NCBI RefSeq assembly: GCF_002104995.1
Contig: NW_024468315.1
Location: forward strand, 1-45,492
DNA length: 45,492 nt
From: Linderina pennispora
Lineage: Eukaryota > Kickxellomycota > Kickxellomycetes > Kickxellales > Kickxellaceae
Direction of reading: 5' to 3'
The position numbers and the translations under genes are program-made. The notes beneath the pieces were generated by a model, which worked only from the letters and a program-made list of their open reading frames with translations, had not been told where the DNA came from and did not search any database. This document shows, in pieces, positions 27,457 to 37,364 of the stretch. The first letter of the stretch is position 1; every line of letters begins with the position of its first letter.

Positions 27457-28139
27457 AGGTCGAGCTGATTTGCAGCCGCAGGGCGCATCTCAACTACAGC
27501 AACAAATCATGCAAAAAAAAAAGCATCCGCTTCTTATTGCGCTTCGTTCTCGTTTGACGATCGTGCCTCATGTTTACCTCTAGTGCCAGACTAATGCAGT
27601 GGTGACACGCAAGGGCACGGAGCGCCGATCGAGGGCAAGAGGGATGGGTGGGATAGTAGTGCAAGGATTCTGGCAACTCCAGAGACCAGCAGAATGACAC
27701 GCGAGTCCCGATGACCACCACATGGGAAGGGCTGGGCCCTGGACACATGCTGCAAAAAGGGGCGACAAAGAGAGCCTGGCAGGGAGAGGGATCGTAGTGG
27801 CAGCTCACACCAGCTGCCCTCTTGTCCAGGCATGGTACACCATGTATGCGCATTAACCAGGGCGTGCCCTGTGTTTGGACGTTGAGCGGGAGACCAGGCG
27901 CATTCGCCATATGCCATCCCACGATCATTATGCCATCAGGGTGCCAGTGTACTTACGAGTGCTTTAGAGTAGGCTGGTGCCAGATAGGGTGTGGGCTACT
28001 ATAGTGATAGTACCGAACGATCAAAGGTAGAAAAAGACACAAAAAGCAGAGTATTAGAAGTAGAGACAAGGACGAAAAAGAGAGCCCGGCAGTCCAGACA
28101 CTGGCAAGACAGGCCCAACCCAGCAAAAACACTCATTCA

Positions 28140-28520
28140 TCGCCGTGAACAATCGCCGAAAAGTTTAATGCTCTTTGAGACAGAATTCGCCATTGTTCTC
28201 GTTTGCATTGCCTCTTGCTTCGGGGGAGTTGTTCTTGCATGCACGTTTTGCGGGCATCTTGGAAACCGGATGCCAGAGACACAACCACCTGGGTCTTTCC
28301 AGTAAACAGAAACCGGCTGGCACCTGCCATGCAGCAGCTTGGCCCGAGGCTGGCCAGCACTGGACAAATCCGTGGATCTGTGCCGATGCTGTCCAGACCG
28401 CCCGAAGATGACAATGGCCGCGAGGCGTGGAACTGCTTTGTGCTTGCAGATGTGGCAGACGGGAGGACTGTGCGACCTCCAAACATTGTTGCTGCTGTGC
28501 CTACTGCATAGCAAATGCAA
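28140..28520 (-). other. Cys-rich patch, possible frame-broken zinc-finger fragment
   Basis: Downstream of the DNAJC3-like stop, three minus frames carry Cys-containing, protein-like pieces: PVCHICKHKAVPRLA, GGCVSGIRFPRCP and CPVLASLGPSCCMAGASRF. Spacing of some pairs (C-x2-C, C-x8-C) recalls topoisomerase-type zinc ribbons, but no single frame gives a domain. It could equally be 3'UTR. Confidence 0.15.
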
Positions 28521-28625
28521 TACATCCAAACAATGGCTGGCGTCGATATGGTGCCACGAGCAACGGCCCCTGCTGCAGTCCAAGACTGGAGTTTCATTCG
28601 AAGTACAAAAACAGGTCCAAAGAGT

Positions 28626-30367
28626 CTAGAAGGGGAAGCCGCCGCCAGGGCCGCCAAAGTTGAACGCAAAATGCTGGCCGCTGCCGCCTTGCTGGAAGAA
28701 CATGGGCTTACCACCACCCGGACCGCCGTGCTGGAACATGAACGGATTGGCGCTGCCAAAGCCGCCTGGACCACCGTGGCCACCGGTCGGGTCGTTGGGA
28801 TCCTCACCCTGGTCGTAGCGGGTCCGCGTCTCTTCATCTGACAGCACCTCGTACGCCATGTTGATTTCAGCCATCTTCTCCTCAACCTTGTCCTTGGGCA
28901 GGTCGCCGCGGTAACGGTCCGGGTGCCACTGGTGCGCCAGCTTGCGGAACGCCTTCTTAATGTCCCGTTGCGAGGCATCGCGCGGCACATCCAAGATCTT
29001 GTAGTAGTCCTTGCGCGCAGCCATGCGCTTCTTCTGCTCCAGCCGCATGCGCCGCTCGTGCATGCGCCGCTGGTGATCGGGACCGCCCCCGTTGGCCTGC
29101 TCAAGCGACGCAAACACAACCTGCGCCTGGTCGACCTCGTCAGTCTCCAGCAGCGCCTCAAACTTGTTGCCCAACGCATCAGCATTTCCAGGCTCGGCCT
29201 CCAGAACACGGTCGCAGTGCTTCATCGCATGGTCCCACTTCTTTGTGTGCGTGTATCCCTCGCATGCAATGCCAGCCAGGTACGTGGCAAGCTTGGCCGG
29301 AACAGTGGCCGGGATTTCAGCATCGATGACGAACTGTGCGTACATCTGGTCCACATCGTCCAGCAGTCCAGGCTTGCCGTTGGCTGGCGCCACTCCTCGA
29401 TTGCACGCATTCCACTTGCCCTTTGCCTTGTCGCTCTCCAGCTTCTCGATCTTGCGTCCGAGCGCACGCAGCCGCTTGAACACCGTCTGGCACATCTTAT
29501 TGTCCGGATCCGACTTTAGGCACCCACGCACGTGCTCCATCCCACGCTCAGATTCGTTCAGCGCAAGGTAGTGAAGATCGGCCAACTTTGCCTGCGTCTT
29601 CAGATCCCCGGGATGGATGCGCACCAGCCGGCCAAGATCGGCGCTGGCACCCTCCAGATCTCCGCTGGCCATGCGGCAAGCAGCCCTTGTCTTGAGGATC
29701 GATGTGTGCAACGGCGAGACACGGATGACCTTGGACGCCGAGTCGATGCACTCGCTGTACTTCTTCTCCGCAAGCGCTTTTGAAGATACACTCGCCATGT
29801 CGCGAGCCAGCGCAATCTTGTCTTTCTACAATTTCCTCGAGGAAAACACCCACATTTTAGTTTGCTTCGTGCCAGTGTGGAGACACTGATAAATAGTGAG
29901 ACAGAGACCCTGGAGTGTGAGCCACCCCGCCACGCCCACAAAACTGCTCCTCCACTTACCAATTCCTTTGACTTTTCGAAAATCTTGGCGTTGCCTGTTG
30001 TCACTTTGGCAATGTCGCTGTCGGCGCCGTCCAAGTCACCCTCGCGCAGATACACCTTGGCCCGCTGCAGATACGCCTGGTCAAAGTCGGGCTTGATCTC
30101 AATGGCACGCGAAAAGTCCTTGAGCGCCGACGAATGCTTGTTAATCGTCAGATACGTGGTTGCGCGCTTAAAGTACGTCAGGTAGTTCTGCGGGTCCTTG
30201 GCAATGGCTGCGTCGTAATGGCTGATAGCCTCGCGGTACTTGCCATGCAATAGCAGGTTGTTGGCCTCGTCCAGATACTCCTGCGTTGTTGTCAGCTCGC
30301 CCGATGCCGAACCTGTGAGTGTGAGCAGCAGCAACGTCGCTGTGCCTGCAAGTAAGCCGCACTTCAT
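28626..30367 (-). CDS. ER DNAJC3/P58IPK-like TPR J-protein
   Basis: 535 residues from exons 30367-29960 and 29825-28626; the 134-bp intron (29826-29959, GTAAGT...TGTAG) is phase 0 after KEL. DNAJC3-type proteins hold unfolded clients in the ER lumen and deliver them to BiP/Kar2. A signal peptide opens the protein (MKCGLLAGTATLLLLTLTGS, cleavage near SASG). TPR repeats fill residues about 25-390 (e.g. EANNLLLHGKYREAISHYDA, YLTYFKRATTYLTIN). A J domain lies at about 407-473, with the HPD motif at 437 (HQWHPDRYRG) and YEVLSDEETRTRYD. The C-terminus is Gly/Phe-rich, without a KDEL-like signal. The ATG at 30367 was chosen because it starts the signal peptide. UPR control is expected for the family, but I found no clear UPRE or ERSE upstream. 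Confidence 0.93.
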
Positions 30368-31670
30368 TCTGGAAAATAAAGGATAGTAGAGAATACGAGT
30401 GGAAAGGAGGTAATATACAAATAGAGTGGGAGAACTATCAACTGAGGCTGGCCAAAGAAAAGGGCACAAAGTTTGTAGAGGCAGAGCGCTGTTGAAGAAA
30501 GACAGAGGAGAGCTTGGCGAGACCCCAACTTGCAAACAGCATTTCATTTATACGTTGCCTCTCTCCACAGTCCATTTCCAACTCTTCGTTCGTTGGCTGT
30601 CAATCCGCAGAACGTGGACCAACGAGCGGGCGCCAAAGCTGCAGTGCTGTGATCAGCTGCGGGTGCAGTATTAGATCGGCCGATCAACACAACTGCCTGT
30701 TTCGTTGGTAAAAACGACAGGTGAACTGAGCTCCAAGACAGCCTCAGGGACCCTGGCAATGCATTAATTTTTTTAGTGTCAAGCGCTTAGGCTATAAATT
30801 CATGAGTGTATCACTACCGTTTCAGGAGCCAACTCGATTGAGATAGCAGCCCCATGCACTCGCCATTGCGCTCTGACCGATGGCATGCCAATGCTTTCTC
30901 TTGGCATGGAAAGTGATATAAAGTAGCAAAAACCTCACTATTCGTTGAACTCTTGACTAGCATGACATATATTTTAGTCCATTTTCAATTGTCAAAACGA
31001 ATTCAACGTCCTAAAGAGATCCGCAAATTCGGACATGCCAGCAATAGATGTGCAATATTGTGCATATGCATGTTGGAGATGAACATTACAGACAATCCAG
31101 TATCTGCAGCTAAATGTCTGCCATCCGCTCAAAAATCTTGCACTAATGACGAGTGGTATGCTGCAGTTTTCACATTGAGTGTAAGGATCGGACAGTAATG
31201 ACAATCGTGCATTTGTAAACACCTGGAAAACATAGCGTCACCATATTGGTATTACCTAATATTGGTCATTGTGCAATTAATACACTGCTATATCAAACAG
31301 AGTACATGACCAAACAGTAGTCGTCCAGCGACCATCTGGCATATACCGCACCCCCATTCGATACTCGTTTGTTGCTGCATGACAGATGCAACATTGTTTA
31401 TTGGCACACTAGCTTTCGTGCTAGAAACATCCGATTGCACATGTGTGCTCGTGCCCATTCGCTGCAAAAGTTTCACAGCTTGCTACTCTGGCGTAAATAT
31501 TAGACAATGCCCGGGTCAGCTGCCGCCAGCGGTCAGGTTAGGGCCACGTTCCCTGAACAGACTTAAAAGGCGGCACGGATGTTGTCGTTGGGGCAGAGCA
31601 TATTCTTCGCTCGTTTTTCTCACAACCTGCTCCTAACAGAATAAACACCTCCACCTTCCAGCAATCCACA
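30368..31670. other. Divergent intergenic region
   Basis: 1.3 kb between the DNAJC3-like gene (minus) and a small gene (plus). AT-rich, with no recognised gene or RNA. It should contain both promoters; no TATA box is convincing. Confidence 0.5.
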
Positions 31671-32018
31671 ATGTTCAGACATTATCTGTATCCTCAAACC
31701 CGCCTGCGCCTGCAGTACCTCATCAGCCCCGCTGCTGCCCGTGGCGGTAGCCTGGTGTTTGCTCGTGCCTACGTCCCACCCGTTAGCCATCGCACAAACG
31801 ACTACAACAAGATGCCTGCCCCGCACGAGGTGCTCGACAATCTGCACCCGGAGAAGTATAACGAGGCTCTGGCCTCAGTGATCGACGGTGAGTTCGACAT
31901 CGACACCGATCTGGGCGCGGCCTCAGTCAACAACATGGAGATCGAGCGCCGGCTCGCGGCCTCAATTGAGTTTGACAAGATGTTCAACAGCAAGGTGACC
32001 AACCGCCATATGGACTGA
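31671..32018 (+). CDS. Small hypothetical protein, probably mitochondrial
   Basis: 115 residues. The N-terminus (MFRHYLYPQTRLRLQYLISP, then ARGGSLVFARAY) is rich in Arg and hydrophobics and lacks acidic residues for about 40 positions, as expected of a mitochondrial targeting peptide. The mature part starts near MPAPHEVLDNLHPEKYNEAL and is helical and acidic (IDGEFDIDTDLGAA, NNMEIERRLAASIEFDKMF). GC-rich codon use like its neighbours supports it as a gene. I do not recognise a family. A second ATG at the start of the mature-like part (about 31812) could be the start if the leader is not coding. Confidence 0.6.
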   Translation: MFRHYLYPQTRLRLQYLISPAAARGGSLVFARAYVPPVSHRTNDYNKMPAPHEVLDNLHPEKYNEALASVIDGEFDIDTDLGAASVNNMEIERRLAASIEFDKMFNSKVTNRHMD

Positions 32019-32492
32019 GCCGCTCTGCTCCGCCACCTTTCCTCAAAACAATTTTTCACTGTGAATAACATATTGTATCAAAACCTGTATCAAAACCGAT
32101 TGTCCACCCCCAGCTTGCCTGGATGCGCTGTGGCATGTAAGCCACTAACGTAGCAAGAGTTTTCGAACGCCGAATGTCTGGGCAGCAACCCAAGAGTGTC
32201 CATGTCCGTGACTCAGCTCCCCCGTCCTCGGTCTTCATGCCAGTCATCAAAGGATGTGCTGCGCGGATCGCCCCTGCTGCATCCTATCACAAACCACTTA
32301 GTAGTCAAACCACTGAGATGGCAGTTTCGGAGTCCACGGTTGGGGTTTATCGGTGGGTGACCTTCTAGTGAAGAAAGAAAGCGCATAAATTGCAACTGCT
32401 CCAGCTGCTTTTCAGTCTGCTTATCCTGAGGTTTCGCTTTACACATTTTCGTACTTTTCTATCTTTGAAAGAAAAAGCGCGCTCACTCAACG
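32019..32492. other. Intergenic region
   Basis: About 470 bp between the small hypothetical gene and the PQ-loop gene, with a C/T-rich tract close to the latter's ATG (about 32395-32465). No other feature seen. Confidence 0.5.
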
Positions 32493-33482
32493 ATGGGATA
32501 CAACAAGGCTGCTAACGAGACCTGTGCATGGCTTGGTTTGGTATTCTGGAGCTTCCAGCTTGCACCACAAGGCAGCGTATCGAATCTCATGCAATCTGCA
32601 CCTCTGGTCCAGCTGCTGGTGCTTGCCATTCGGAAACCCCTGCAGACCGGAGCCTGTTTGTTATAAGTGAAGAGCTCATTTCCTACTTCCTCTGTAGCCT
32701 TCCCGTTCACTGCGCGCAATTCTACTGACGCCTGTATCGTGGCCACTGCGGGTACGTAACTATACACATCTTTGTAATGTTTAGCCTGGCAAAACTACAA
32801 GCGTAAGTCCACCGAGGGCGTCTCCATTGTGATGCTCTACCTCTGGTATATCGGAAACATGCTGTACGGCGCATACGCAGTCGCCGACAAGCTCTACTTT
32901 GGACTTATCATCCAGCCGCAGCTGTTTGCGCTCTTCACGCTGCTCAACATCCTCCAGGTTTACTGGTACCGGTACAAGTGGAGCATGACCAAGATTCTGC
33001 CTGCCAGTGCTGTTCTGTGCGCTCTATATGCGGGCCTGCATGTCGGAATCTGGAAGGGCGAGGAACACGCAATTGCCAAGCACGAGGACCGCGTGGTCAC
33101 CTTCCTTGGTGTCCTGCCGGCTGTCTTCATCGCCGTTGGGTTCTTTCCCGAGTTCTACGTGTGCATCCAGGAGAAGTCGGTCGAGATGAGCAACTTCTTC
33201 CTGATGCTTGATATCAGCGGTGGCATGTTCAGCACTCTCAGCCTGGCATTCGACCATGAGTTCGACTATGTTGCGTCTATCACATATCTGATTGTGATCC
33301 TGCTGGACATTATCCTGGCGCTGATGAAGCTGTACTTCCATCTCACCGGGACCCAAGGCATGGCGCACCACGGCGAAGCACCTGTGACCAAGGACATCCG
33401 CGATGAGGACAGCAGCACTGACCCGCGCGTCTCCAGCAGTAGTGGTCCCAAGAGCCTCGAGGAGGGCGGCATCCAGCACTAG
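32493..33482 (+). CDS. PQ-loop repeat membrane protein
   Basis: 258 residues if exon 1 is 32493-32571 and exon 2 is 32785-33482. PQ-loop proteins are seven-helix transporters, many of them lysosomal/vacuolar cationic amino-acid or cystine exporters. The first PQ motif forms across the junction (LAPQ|AWQNYKRKSTEGVS), and the second reads FFPEFYVCIQEKSVEMS (residues about 145-165), with Glu in place of Gln. Both are followed by the typical LYLWYIGN and LDISGGMFS helices. The last 45 residues are a polar cytosolic tail with Ser/Asp clusters. The only phase-compatible junction uses a GC donor (AAG|GCAGCG) and a TTTAG acceptor, giving a 213-bp intron; the total is an exact multiple of three. Substrate and compartment are unknown. 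Confidence 0.82.
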
Positions 33483-33569
33483 AGGCGACGGATCTTTTCC
33501 AACTATGTTCTACTTTTCTAATTTCCTCTCTATGAAGGGCAACATATGAAGTACCTTGCACTCTCACTC

Positions 33570-36134
33570 TCAGAAATGCAGCTGCATCCAAAAGTATGCC
33601 AGCCCGATGTTGGCGGCCAGCAGAACAAGCGACAGCTGCAGCGACTCGGAGCGAATGTCGAATGCCGAAATTACCAGGGTGAGGGCCACGATGTACGGCA
33701 CGTCGGTTCGCGCAGCAGCATTGTCAGCAGAAGCCATCACATGCAAGACGTACACCTTGAGCAACATGACAGCGGTCTTGACACCAAACACCACATCCGA
33801 CCAGCTTTGCTCGGCACGGCGCCGCTTAGTGGGAGCACCACCCTCAGCATCGCTGCTGTGCTTTTCCAATGGCCGCTTGCTTCCAGGTGCCGGAGCAGTA
33901 CAGGCTGCAGTATCTTTTGCCTCTGCTGATGCTTCCTGCCTTGTCTGAATCTGCAGACCCGACAATGCCCGAGTGAGCTCTCGCGAATGCTCCTGAACAC
34001 CGACACTATGCCGTCTCCGCACACCTTCTCGTGGGGTGGATACACCTGACGGAACGACAAGGTACCCGCCATTTGACGCCTTGACTAACTCCAAGCCAGT
34101 GTTTGATGGCTTGGGCGATCTGTTGACGGCAGGTTGGCGTCTGGGTGCTGTTACTGACGACGATGGCTCGAACTGCGCGTATGGTGCGTCAACGTATTCT
34201 GCCCCTCGGCGCGTATCTGCCTCGCTGTAGCGCCGGGGAGTAGCAAACCCTGGTGTGTCACCCCGGCTGCTTGCTGGTTCGGACTCGTGGATTTCGAATC
34301 TGGGCTCATCCTGCTTGCGGCTGCACCAAAAGTTTCTGCGCTCGTTAACTTTCTGCTGGATGTCGGTGACATCCGGCCGCTTGTTCTCGTCGTGGTTGAG
34401 CAGGGACTGCATCAGTACACGTAGTTCTGAGGGAATCTCAGGCACATTGTGCTGGCGACGGATCTGCGAAAAATCTACATGTCGCAAAGCCAGCACATCT
34501 CGGCGCAGAATATCCAAATCCTCAATGTTCGAGAACGGCAGCTGCGTGTAGCACAGATAATAAAGCACCATACCCAACGACCACATATCCGATTTGGTCG
34601 AGTAGCTGTCCAGGTACCGTCCAGTCGCGTCAACTTCGAGCAGCTCTGGCGCCATAAATTCGAGCGTGCCTGTAGCACCGGTGCGATTGCGTTTCTCTAT
34701 GTGCGACAGGACCTCGCACTCGCCGAAATCAGTCAGCATAATACGGGGCATCTCGCCGGTAGCACCCTTGTTTGCCGGGTCGCTCCAGTGAAGCAAAAGA
34801 TTCATGTGCTTCAGGTCGCGGTGGATGATTTGCAGCTGATGCAGGTGCGCAAGTCCATTGCAAATGTCGGCAAAGAACGACCAGATCTGCTCGATCGATA
34901 GCATGTGCGGTCCACCATCGGCATTCAGCGAATCCTCAGTCGGCTGCTCTGGCATGGTCTTGACACGGCTAAGACGCCGCTTGCGACGCATGTCGAGAAG
35001 CTGCTTTCTCAGTGACGCCGATGGGTCTCCTGTATCATGTCCTGGCTGCTTCGGCTCCATGTACTCTTGCAGATTGCCGCCATTCGCGTACTCCATCAGG
35101 ATGAACAGACATGGCACCTTGGGGCCGAAGCTGGTCAGCTGGTGCATCTCGAGCCACGAGTGCTTGTACTCGACCACATTCGGATGTCGCAGACTCTCGA
35201 GGAGTTTCACTTCTCGCAGCATGCGCTGCAGCCACTTGTGGTTGTTGCCCACAGGTACCTTTTTGACAGCATAGTGTCCAAGGTACACGTTGTCGAGGAT
35301 ATGCTGGCACGAAAATACTGAGCCACGCAGCCCTTTGCCTAGCTTTTTCTGCTCCGAAAAGAATCGATCATAATATCCCTGGTTGAACGAGTTGGCCGAG
35401 ACACTAGGCCCATCATCACCATCATCACCGTCGCCATCCATTGTGGCCGATGAAGGCACTATTGGCGTTGCATCACTAGCCTTGCCATCCATGGCAGCCA
35501 GAGGAGAGCCGACGTCGCTCACATCCATACGGCCAGGGTCGATATTGTCGTCAACGCTGTCTGGTGGTCGTGGCGTGCTCGAACGAGTGTCGCTCCGGTC
35601 TGCCAGCACGTACCGAGACTTCTGCAGCCTGAGAGACCGATCCAAGAGCCGGAAGTAGTCACGATCGACAGTGGCATTTGATGCCCCTCCTGCATCCTCA
35701 ATGTGCTCATCGATATGTGGCCCAAGTAGACGGCTGCTTCCTTGCGCTATCGGCCGGAAACACATCGGGCAAACATGCGGTGAGGCATGCGGGTCAAGCG
35801 TTCTATTTCGAGGTCTGCTGGCAATAGCCATTTCCTGGCTAACAGGAAGCGTCAACGGCTGCTGAGCCGGATCACCATACGGGAACACCAGGCCTTGGTT
35901 AACCACCGGCTTTACCTCGACCTCCTCGCTCTCGCGGTTATAGAGCACCACCTGGCCAGACGTCCGGTTGTATAAGATAACGCGCCATTCTGAGTACGGC
36001 ACCATCTGTGTGTTTTGGTTGATGGGCAGTAGCTGCCCGGAGGCTTCGTTCTCGTTGCTTGCTTCAGAGCCGGTGCGGCTGCCTGGGCCGTGCGAAAGCG
36101 ACCGTCCCACCGTGCGCTGTCTGTTACGAGACAT
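33570..36134 (-). CDS. IKS1: IKS1-type serine/threonine protein kinase
   Basis: 854 residues in one exon from the ATG at 36134. The next in-frame ATG upstream adds 19 unconserved residues. The IKS family is a fungal kinase group of poorly known role. The N-terminus has the family's VILYNRTSGQVVLYNRES stretch and a CPMC...HIDEH zinc-like site near 121-140, then DRDYFRLLDRSL. The kinase domain (about 255-620) shows LGKGLRGSVFSC, the AVKKV lysine, HRDLKHMNLLL near 436, DFGE near 467 and MAPELL near 495, with a long insert before HRD as in the family. After a disordered linker, the last 70 residues contain two or three hydrophobic segments (KTAVMLLKVYVLHVM, IVALTLVISAF, SLVLLAANIGLAYF), suggesting membrane anchoring. 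Confidence 0.88.
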   Translation of the reverse strand: MSRNRQRTVGRSLSHGPGSRTGSEASNENEASGQLLPINQNTQMVPYSEWRVILYNRTSGQVVLYNRESEEVEVKPVVNQGLVFPYGDPAQQPLTLPVSQEMAIASRPRNRTLDPHASPHVCPMCFRPIAQGSSRLLGPHIDEHIEDAGGASNATVDRDYFRLLDRSLRLQKSRYVLADRSDTRSSTPRPPDSVDDNIDPGRMDVSDVGSPLAAMDGKASDATPIVPSSATMDGDGDDGDDGPSVSANSFNQGYYDRFFSEQKKLGKGLRGSVFSCQHILDNVYLGHYAVKKVPVGNNHKWLQRMLREVKLLESLRHPNVVEYKHSWLEMHQLTSFGPKVPCLFILMEYANGGNLQEYMEPKQPGHDTGDPSASLRKQLLDMRRKRRLSRVKTMPEQPTEDSLNADGGPHMLSIEQIWSFFADICNGLAHLHQLQIIHRDLKHMNLLLHWSDPANKGATGEMPRIMLTDFGECEVLSHIEKRNRTGATGTLEFMAPELLEVDATGRYLDSYSTKSDMWSLGMVLYYLCYTQLPFSNIEDLDILRRDVLALRHVDFSQIRRQHNVPEIPSELRVLMQSLLNHDENKRPDVTDIQQKVNERRNFWCSRKQDEPRFEIHESEPASSRGDTPGFATPRRYSEADTRRGAEYVDAPYAQFEPSSSVTAPRRQPAVNRSPKPSNTGLELVKASNGGYLVVPSGVSTPREGVRRRHSVGVQEHSRELTRALSGLQIQTRQEASAEAKDTAACTAPAPGSKRPLEKHSSDAEGGAPTKRRRAEQSWSDVVFGVKTAVMLLKVYVLHVMASADNAAARTDVPYIVALTLVISAFDIRSESLQLSLVLLAANIGLAYFWMQLHF

Positions 36135-36578
36135 TGTTGTACAAGCTTTGTTATTGAAATTGAGGTGAATGAATAATTGAGAAAAAAGCAATTGCTAGCA
36201 TGCTCACGAAAGAGGAAGGGGGGAGACAAGCGGGGCGTGTTTGGTGATGGCGCCACACGCATTGGTCACAATCAACAGACCTCGACGTCATCACCGCCCT
36301 GGCTCAGACATCAAAATGCACATTTGCCGGGATCTGATCTATTCTACCAGGAACCGGCAACGTCTCTGTGTATATCGCTTCACTCGACACAGCAATGCAC
36401 AGGAAAATGCACGGATGGCTGACTGCTCAGACAGGTCCATAGCATCCCAATGTCAGTAGGTACTCCGCTCTGACAGCATGTACCATCCTGTCACTACATT
36501 CTACCGCCTGCTGCTTTTTCCTTGGCCATTGGAATTACACTTTCCCTTGTTAGCAAGTTTTATTGAATCCATATGCTT
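36135..36578. other. Intergenic region
   Basis: About 440 bp upstream of the IKS1-type gene and downstream of the dioxygenase gene. No feature recognised. Confidence 0.5.
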
Positions 36579-37364
36579 TCACTCGTTCCCAGCTCTGTCG
36601 AAAACAAGATCTGACCTCAGAACATACTTGTAGCTGTTCTGAATCTCGAGAGCCTCGTGCTGAAGACAGTCAGCGCCGTGTTTGTGTAAAAGAGCCAGCC
36701 CCATTTCAGGCTTGACAGATACCGGTTGCATCCTTCCAGCGTAGAACATGGTTTCGCCGCCTGAGGAGCGCCCGCTTTTCTCAGCCCCGGAATCGCTCAT
36801 CATCAACAGCATTGAGGTATATCAGCAGCGTATACTCTGTGCGTCGGCCCTTCGAGTCAAAAAAATAGTCATCATAGTGTTTGCCAAACCGCTGCCCTGG
36901 GCCATACCGGTACAGACGGATGTTTTCAAGCAGGCCAACTGGCTCTCTGCCATCCGGGTGGGTCCAGCCTCCAAGCAGCCTGCCCATTCCCGAGTCAGTC
37001 CACAGCGCCTGGGCAAACTGAGTGTCAATCCCACTCCACCTGGCATTGTTGCGGAATGCTTCGCCGCGCTTGGGGACCCCCGGTGTCGGCACGCAAAGAT
37101 CATCCGCAAGGCGAATGAATGCATCGCATTCTTGCTTGCTGAGGAGATTTCTGATCAAGAATATATGGCCGGATACAAGCTCGGCCAGCTGTAGCCCTTT
37201 TTGGCTTCACCGGCCGGCCATTCAATGGTGGCAGCGGCGGATCTTGGCTTTGCAGCACCTGGGCGTGAGTCGCTTGCAGCAGACCTTTTACTCTTCTTGT
37301 TGGTACCGCTGCTGCTACTGTTGCTTTTGCTGCTGCCCAATGCCGACTTGTTTGCACGACCCAT
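36579..37364 (-). CDS. Prolyl-4-hydroxylase-like 2OG-Fe(II) dioxygenase (two frame changes)
   Basis: About 261 residues after two frame corrections. Enzymes of this family use 2-oxoglutarate, O2 and Fe(II) to hydroxylate proteins or small substrates. The N-terminus is basic and Ser-rich (MGRANKSALGSS, TNKKSKRSAAS). The domain follows: LVSGHIFLIRNLLSKQECDAF, LYRYGPGQRFGKHYDDYF with the HxD iron ligands, TEYTLLIYLN, then GGETMFYAG. The distal His sits in LLHKHG, and KYVLRSDLVF provides the 2OG-binding basic residue. Frame changes sit near 37195 (an A/G homopolymer) and near 36800. Both are single-base, and conserved sequence resumes in the shifted frame, so sequencing error is the simplest reading. 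There is no signal peptide, so a cytosolic or nuclear site is likely. Confidence 0.85.

Larger units (their letters stand above)
26899..28625. other. 1.7-kb gene-free region with structured DNA
   Basis: No protein gene I can support. It contains a strong hairpin region (27163-27306) ending in a 16-A run, a pair of adjacent short hairpins (27418-27456) and a Cys-rich patch on the minus strand (28140-28520). These are listed separately. An A9 run also lies near 27513-27521. Confidence 0.55.

Noticed and set aside
27395-27460. tRNA-Cys gene, from an anticodon-arm-like hairpin with a TTGCAAG loop
   Set aside because: The next arm has no TTCRA T-loop, and neither D-arm nor acceptor stem can be formed on either strand.
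27494-27928. 144-codon minus-strand ORF
   Set aside because: No domain, no plausible promoter or intron context, and Cys/His/Pro-rich random-looking sequence.
30600-30640. ER-stress element upstream of the DNAJC3-like gene
   Set aside because: A CGTGG half-site is present, but no CCAAT lies at the required 9-bp spacing.
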